A DNA stretch of 64,000 nucleotides from CAXSDR01 sp964236445. Lineage in GTDB: Bacteria; Actinomycetota; Actinomycetes; Motilibacterales; Motilibacteraceae. Positions 60,633-64,000 of the stretch are shown here, piece after piece. The stretch covers positions 1 through 64,000 of the forward strand of contig CAXSDR010000002.1 of the NCBI GenBank assembly GCA_964236445.1, in the 5' to 3' direction. The position numbers and the translations under genes are program-made. Below the pieces are notes generated by a model. It ran no database searches. It saw nothing but the letters and a program-made list of their open reading frames with translations, and was not told the DNA's origin. Within the stretch, counting starts at the first letter, position 1. Every line of letters begins with the position of its first letter.

Positions 60633-61382
60633 GTGACCGATGAGCCCGAGCGCAACGCCCACGGCCAACCTGTCGGGCCCCGCCTTGACGGCTGGGCACG
60701 CCCGCCGCACCCCACGCGGGTCGTCCTGCAGGGCCGAACCTGCCGGCTGGAGCCGCTCGACACGGCGGGCCACGCCTCGGCGCTGTGGGAGGCGTACGCC
60801 GATGACTCCGACGGCGCGATGTGGACCTATCTGCCTGACGGCCCCCATGCCACTCGACGGCAGCACGACGAGTGGATCGCAAGGTCAGCGGCCAGCTCGG
60901 ACCCGCTGTTCTTTGCTGTGATCGACGGTTCGGACCAAGCCGTCGGCCTGATCTCCTACCTGCGCATCGACATCGACAACGGGGTGATCGAGGTGGGGTA
61001 CGTGATCTTCAGCCCCCGGCTGCAGCGCACGGTCGCGGCCACCGAGGCACAGTTCCTCCTGGCACGTCACGCCTTCGCGCTGGGCTACCGCCGCTATGAG
61101 TGGAAGTGCGACGCCCTCAACGCACCATCGCGCGCAGCGGCGCTGCGGCTGGGTTTCAGGTTCGAGGGCATCTTCCGCAAGGCGCGGGTGGCGCGGGGGC
61201 GCAGCCGGGACACCTCGTGGTTCTCGATCGTCGATGACGAGTGGCCGACGTTGGCCGCGGCCTACGCGCGGTGGCTGGACCCCGCGAACTTCGACGCGGA
61301 CGGCAGGCAGCACCTGCGTCTGTCGGACCTGACCGCAGCCGCTAAGGGCGCCGCGCCTGTTCTGTGGAGTCGAGATCTATGA
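60633..61382 (+). CDS. GNAT family N-acetyltransferase, RimJ/RimL-like
   Basis: This 249-aa protein is larger than minimal GNATs; the RimJ/RimL-type fold starts near residue 30 (VVLQGRTCRLEPLDTAGHAS). It has AVGLISYLRIDIDNGVIEVG, YVIFSPRLQRTVAATEAQFL and CDALNAPSRAAALRLGFRFE typical of that subgroup. The substrate is a guess (protein N-terminus or small molecule). GTG 60633 is chosen. Its 3' end overlaps the convergent PRC gene by 41 bases. Confidence 0.88.
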   Translation: MTDEPERNAHGQPVGPRLDGWARPPHPTRVVLQGRTCRLEPLDTAGHASALWEAYADDSDGAMWTYLPDGPHATRRQHDEWIARSAASSDPLFFAVIDGSDQAVGLISYLRIDIDNGVIEVGYVIFSPRLQRTVAATEAQFLLARHAFALGYRRYEWKCDALNAPSRAAALRLGFRFEGIFRKARVARGRSRDTSWFSIVDDEWPTLAAAYARWLDPANFDADGRQHLRLSDLTAAAKGAAPVLWSRDL

Positions 61383-61857
61383 GCGGCGGCTGGTGGGGCG
61401 AGACCACGGTCTCGTCGTCGGGTGGGACGAACTTGCGTAGCCGGGGGGACGCCTCGGCGGGCACCTGGGCAGGCCCACCAGGATGCCCGGGCCGGTCGAG
61501 CTCGATGACCGGCTCGACCCCGCGGGTCAAGCCGTAGTGGCGATAGAGCGCGTCTTCCTCGGTGGACGCCAGGACGCCACCGGCCGGGTCGACGCGGGGG
61601 GCGTCCTTGACGAGATCCTTGCTGAAGCCGACGAGCACCCCGTCTGCGTTGACGCGGGCGCCGGCGAGCGGCACGAAGCTCTCGTGCGTGCCGAACAGTC
61701 CGGTGCGAACCGTCATCCAGCTCGGCTTGCCTGTCTCGTCGTCCACATAGACCTGCCCGATAGGGCCGATGGCCTGGTCTCCCGGCCCGAACAACGTGGC
61801 ACCGATGATCACCCCGGCGTGCTCGCTCCCGATCATGGGTCCGCTCACTTCCGTCAC
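61342..61857 (-). CDS. PRC-barrel domain protein
   Basis: This 171-aa protein has an N-terminal PRC-barrel (GPGDQAIGPIGQVYVDDETG, WMTVRTGLFGTHESFVPLAG, VNADGVLVGFSKDLVKDAPR) of the kind seen in stress-related actinobacterial proteins, followed by a Pro-rich tail (HPGGPAQVPAEASPRLRKFV). The start is ATG 61857. The role is unknown; PRC-barrels often bind RNA or partner proteins. Confidence 0.85.
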   Translation of the reverse strand: MTEVSGPMIGSEHAGVIIGATLFGPGDQAIGPIGQVYVDDETGKPSWMTVRTGLFGTHESFVPLAGARVNADGVLVGFSKDLVKDAPRVDPAGGVLASTEEDALYRHYGLTRGVEPVIELDRPGHPGGPAQVPAEASPRLRKFVPPDDETVVSPHQPPLIDLDSTEQARRP

Positions 61858-62035
61858 CTAGGCCATCGACTGGTGGGGTCAACCTACCCGCAGGGTGGCC
61901 CGAAAGACGCGTGTTCTACGAGTTCCTGCGGCTCGTGTGGTGGTCAACCACCGGCTCATCTGCGTCTGACCGCCTGTTCGCAGGCGTCCGACCGACGGGC
62001 TACAGCACGGCTTGGCCGACCTTCGGACGTGTTCC
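61858..62035. other. 178-base gap, nothing clear
   Basis: Only promoter-type sequence for the PRC gene is expected here. I see no hairpin or frame of interest. Confidence 0.4.
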
Positions 62036-63121
62036 CTACTTCACGACGATGGCGAGGTCGCCGGTGACCGTGGCACCGTCGTCGGTGACGGCATAGAGCA
62101 CATGCTGCACGCCCTTGGTGCGCGGTGCGACAAAGGTGATCTGGCGGTCGGCGCCGACGCTCGCAAAGCCTTTCCACGGCCGGTGGACGATGGACACCAC
62201 GCCCGCCGTCGTCACGGAGTCGTTCGCCAGGACGTCGACAGTGACGGTGCCACCTCGACGCACGACCACGGTCTCGGGTCGAGCGGTGGGTGCTGCACGC
62301 AGCTCATGACGCCCGGCAAGACTGATCCAGTGCTTCACGGGCTGCGCGACGCCGTCGCCGTCAGTCGAGCTGACGGTGACGTCGGGACGCCCGTCGCCGG
62401 ACACGTCACCGATCGACGTCGAGTAGTAGGTGCTGCCGGACGGGTCGTTCACCAGGTCGACCGCCTGCGTGCCACTGAAGACGACGCGTACGCCGCCCAC
62501 GTTGGCGTCGTCGTCGCGGTAGGCCATCACGATGTCGGCTTGTCCATCGCCATCGAGGTCCGTGACACCCACATTGGGCCACCACACGTCGGGATAGCTC
62601 GGGCCTGCCACCAAGCCGCCACCGGGGACGCCGTAGAACAGCGAGATGCCCTCGCCTTCATCGGTCTGCTCATAGATGTCATCGAGCCCGTCACCGTTGA
62701 AATCGGCCTTGTCGATGCCTGACGGCAGCTGCTGCGCTGCACTGAACGTCTGACCCGGAGCGAAGCCCGAGTCGAAGATGAGGATGGTGCCCCCGCCGTA
62801 GAAGCGCGTCAGGAGGATCTCGGCGGTCCCGTCACCGCTGAGATCGGCGATCACGCCCATGTCGGGGCAGTAGTCGGGCCAGTCGGAGGCCGTGTAGGTG
62901 TAGCGCGTCGGCTCGGCGAACCCCCCGCCTGCCAATCCCAGGGACACGTCAGCGAAGCAGTTGCCGTTGGAGCCGCCGAGCACCGCCTGGTCTGCCATGC
63001 CGTCGCCGTTGATGTCTCCGACGAGCGGCTCGTCCAGACCTCCGGCCCATGCGGTGCCGGGTGCCAGCAGCAGGCCGGCGGTGGCGGCGAAGGCAAGTGC
63101 CGCGCGTCGAAGGTGTGTCAC
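62036..63121 (-). CDS. secreted FG-GAP/VCBS-repeat protein
   Basis: This 361-aa exported protein has a signal peptide RRAALAFAATAGLLLAPGTA followed by WAGG. At least five Ca-binding FG-GAP/EF-type loops follow: DINGDGMAD, DLSGDGTAE, DFNGDGLDD, DLDGDGQAD and DVSGDGRPD, as in beta-propeller integrin-like or VCBS proteins. The last ~90 residues are an Ig/cadherin-like domain (TVVVRRGGTVTVDVLANDSV, VTDDGATVTGDLAIVVK). GTG 63121 has an AGGGGG site 6 bases upstream. Adhesion or polysaccharide binding is inferred. It is divergent from the GH16 gene. Confidence 0.86.
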   Translation of the reverse strand: MTHLRRAALAFAATAGLLLAPGTAWAGGLDEPLVGDINGDGMADQAVLGGSNGNCFADVSLGLAGGGFAEPTRYTYTASDWPDYCPDMGVIADLSGDGTAEILLTRFYGGGTILIFDSGFAPGQTFSAAQQLPSGIDKADFNGDGLDDIYEQTDEGEGISLFYGVPGGGLVAGPSYPDVWWPNVGVTDLDGDGQADIVMAYRDDDANVGGVRVVFSGTQAVDLVNDPSGSTYYSTSIGDVSGDGRPDVTVSSTDGDGVAQPVKHWISLAGRHELRAAPTARPETVVVRRGGTVTVDVLANDSVTTAGVVSIVHRPWKGFASVGADRQITFVAPRTKGVQHVLYAVTDDGATVTGDLAIVVK

Positions 63122-63374
63122 GTCTGTCCCCCTGGTGATGTGCCGTAGCCGCGGTGCCCCGGCTCGGATGTGCGAGACCATTTGCTCCTACGTGCCGGGC
63201 GCGGCGCAAGTCGTTCGGCCGATAAATGTCCGGCATCTCTGCTGCTGCCGACGGGGTCGGAGCCTCCCGGGCCTCTCCTGAAGACGAACCTAGCGTGGCT
63301 CGCGCGTCCGTCGCACTCTGCCGATCGGGGGACAACGCTGAGCAAACGCTCCCCCCGCTTCGGTCACAAGCTTG

Positions 63375-63390
63375 CCGAAAGTGTTTCCAT
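63375..63390. promoter_or_regulatory. second, imperfect GAAA...TTTC element
   Basis: CCGAAAGTGTTTCCAT resembles the palindrome at 63427 with one arm weakened; it may be an auxiliary operator. The distance between centres is about 53 bp (five helical turns). Confidence 0.35.
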
Positions 63391-63426
63391 CGCTGCATCT
63401 CGCGTGTACCGTCCGGACCGTTAGGA

Positions 63427-63444
63427 GTCGGAAACGTTTCCGAC
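63427..63444. promoter_or_regulatory. perfect 18-bp palindrome, LacI-family-type operator
   Basis: GTCGGAAACGTTTCCGAC reads the same on both strands. The central GGAAACGTTTCC with CG at the centre is typical of LacI/GalR-family operators controlling glycoside hydrolases. It lies 34 bases before the GH16 start. Confidence 0.7.
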
Positions 63445-63478
63445 AATTCTCCTTCCGGACCCCGAAAGGGTGCGTGTC

Positions 63479-64000
63479 ATGGCAGGGAAAATGAGATCTT
63501 TGTTCAGGTCCAGGCGAGCGCGCACAGGTCTCGTGATCTCGCTCGCAGCCGTGGCAGTTCCGCTCGCGGGCGCCCTGGGCACTGCCGCGATTGCGGCGCC
63601 GGCACCGCCCTCGGGCTTCACGCTGACCTGGAGCGACGACTTCAACGGTGGGGCCAACTCCGGGCTCGACACCGGCACGTGGAAGTACGACACCGGCCCC
63701 GGCAGCACCTTCGGCACCGGTGAGATCGAGACCATGACCACGAGCACCGCCAACGTCTACCAGGACGGCGCCGGACACCTGGTCCTCAAAGCCCTGCACA
63801 ACAGCAGCGACCCCCGCTCCGGCTGGACCTCCGGCCGCGTCGAGACCCAGTCCGCCGGCTTCGGCGCCGCCCCCGGCGGCGTCGTACGCATGGAATCGGT
63901 GATCCAGCAACCCAACGTGTCAACCGCCAACGGCGCCGGCTACTGGCCCGCGTTCTGGATGCTCGGCGAACCGCTGCGCCGCGGCGTCACCTGGCCCGGC
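63479..64000 (+). CDS. GH16 family glycoside hydrolase, partial
   Basis: The frame runs off the window edge after 174 codons. It has a twin-Arg-like start MAGKMRSLFRSRRARTGLVI and Sec-type hydrophobic core (SLAAVAVPLAGALGTAAIAA), then a GH16 N-terminus: FTLTWSDDFNGGANSGLDTG, WKYDTGPGSTFGTGEIETM, and GRVETQSAGFG. The catalytic ExDxxE is beyond the edge. It is probably a secreted beta-1,3(4)-glucanase. ATG 63479 was chosen. Confidence 0.85.
   Translation, partial: MAGKMRSLFRSRRARTGLVISLAAVAVPLAGALGTAAIAAPAPPSGFTLTWSDDFNGGANSGLDTGTWKYDTGPGSTFGTGEIETMTTSTANVYQDGAGHLVLKALHNSSDPRSGWTSGRVETQSAGFGAAPGGVVRMESVIQQPNVSTANGAGYWPAFWMLGEPLRRGVTWPG

Larger units (their letters stand above)
63122..63478. 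other. 357-base divergent intergenic region
   Basis: It separates the FG-GAP gene and the GH16 gene and holds the palindromes described next. I see no gene in it. Confidence 0.6.

Overview
The window is high-GC chromosomal DNA from an actinobacterium. The main pointers are an actinobacterial class A RNase P RNA, a GlnE/GlnA2-type pair, the RNase H/phosphatase fusion followed by C4 zinc-ribbon and NIF3 genes, homodimeric AceE, a FasR-fabD-fabH-acpP-fabF cluster, DUF3052 and DUF3145 proteins, a 13E12 (DUF222-HNH) gene and many GTG starts. A Nocardioides-like member of the Propionibacteriales would fit, but the genus is inference. The sequence is a draft: there is a 100-N gap at 56237-56336, and at least six single-base frame breaks interrupt otherwise recognisable genes.

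Layout. 0-13 kb: nitrogen and NAD metabolism (glnE, a GlnA2-like synthetase, nadE), a DHA2 drug-type exporter, panB, an amino-acid permease, and a DUF1508 protein with a histone-like Lys/Ala tail. 13-23 kb: housekeeping genes (map, rnpB, RNase H/phosphatase, zinc ribbon, NIF3, tRNA-Val, AhpE-like peroxiredoxin, DUF3052, YjbQ), plus a ZIP metal transporter behind a DtxR-like box and a SnoaL-tailed sigma factor. Four genes between 6.6 and 18.3 kb carry frame breaks (three of them in this block). 23-30 kb: aceE with a good terminator, then a translationally coupled ABC exporter with a DesK/DesR-like two-component system, and a pirin.

31.5-39.7 kb is the most coherent island and resembles a dormancy (DosR/DevR) regulon: a DevR-like regulator, a GAF-GAF DevS-like kinase, three small pyridoxamine-phosphate-oxidase-like flavin proteins, two DoxX-type membrane proteins and a phosphoketolase. 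Three 14-bp DosR-like boxes lie in front of its transcription units. 39.7-44.5 kb is the fatty-acid synthase II cluster with its FasR-type activator. 44.6-52.3 kb holds VOC, GNAT, DUF3145, a MoxR-DUF58-VWA operon and a divergent OmpR/HAMP-kinase pair.

52.6-55.8 kb is a disturbed zone: an ArsR gene, a twice-frameshifted SRPBCC/TIGR03086 fusion, a truncated P-loop gene, and a 13E12 HNH gene. The start codon of that last gene lies inside a perfect SOS box, downstream of a promoter that implies a leaderless mRNA. 55.8-60.5 kb is a three-gene operon of poorly known role: a DUF4331 surface protein, a TPR protein and a NicO-type metal exporter with a DEHTH-repeat histidine tract that contains the assembly gap. 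The right end has a GNAT enzyme, a PRC-barrel protein, a secreted FG-GAP protein and the start of a GH16 glucanase behind a perfect 18-bp LacI-type palindrome.
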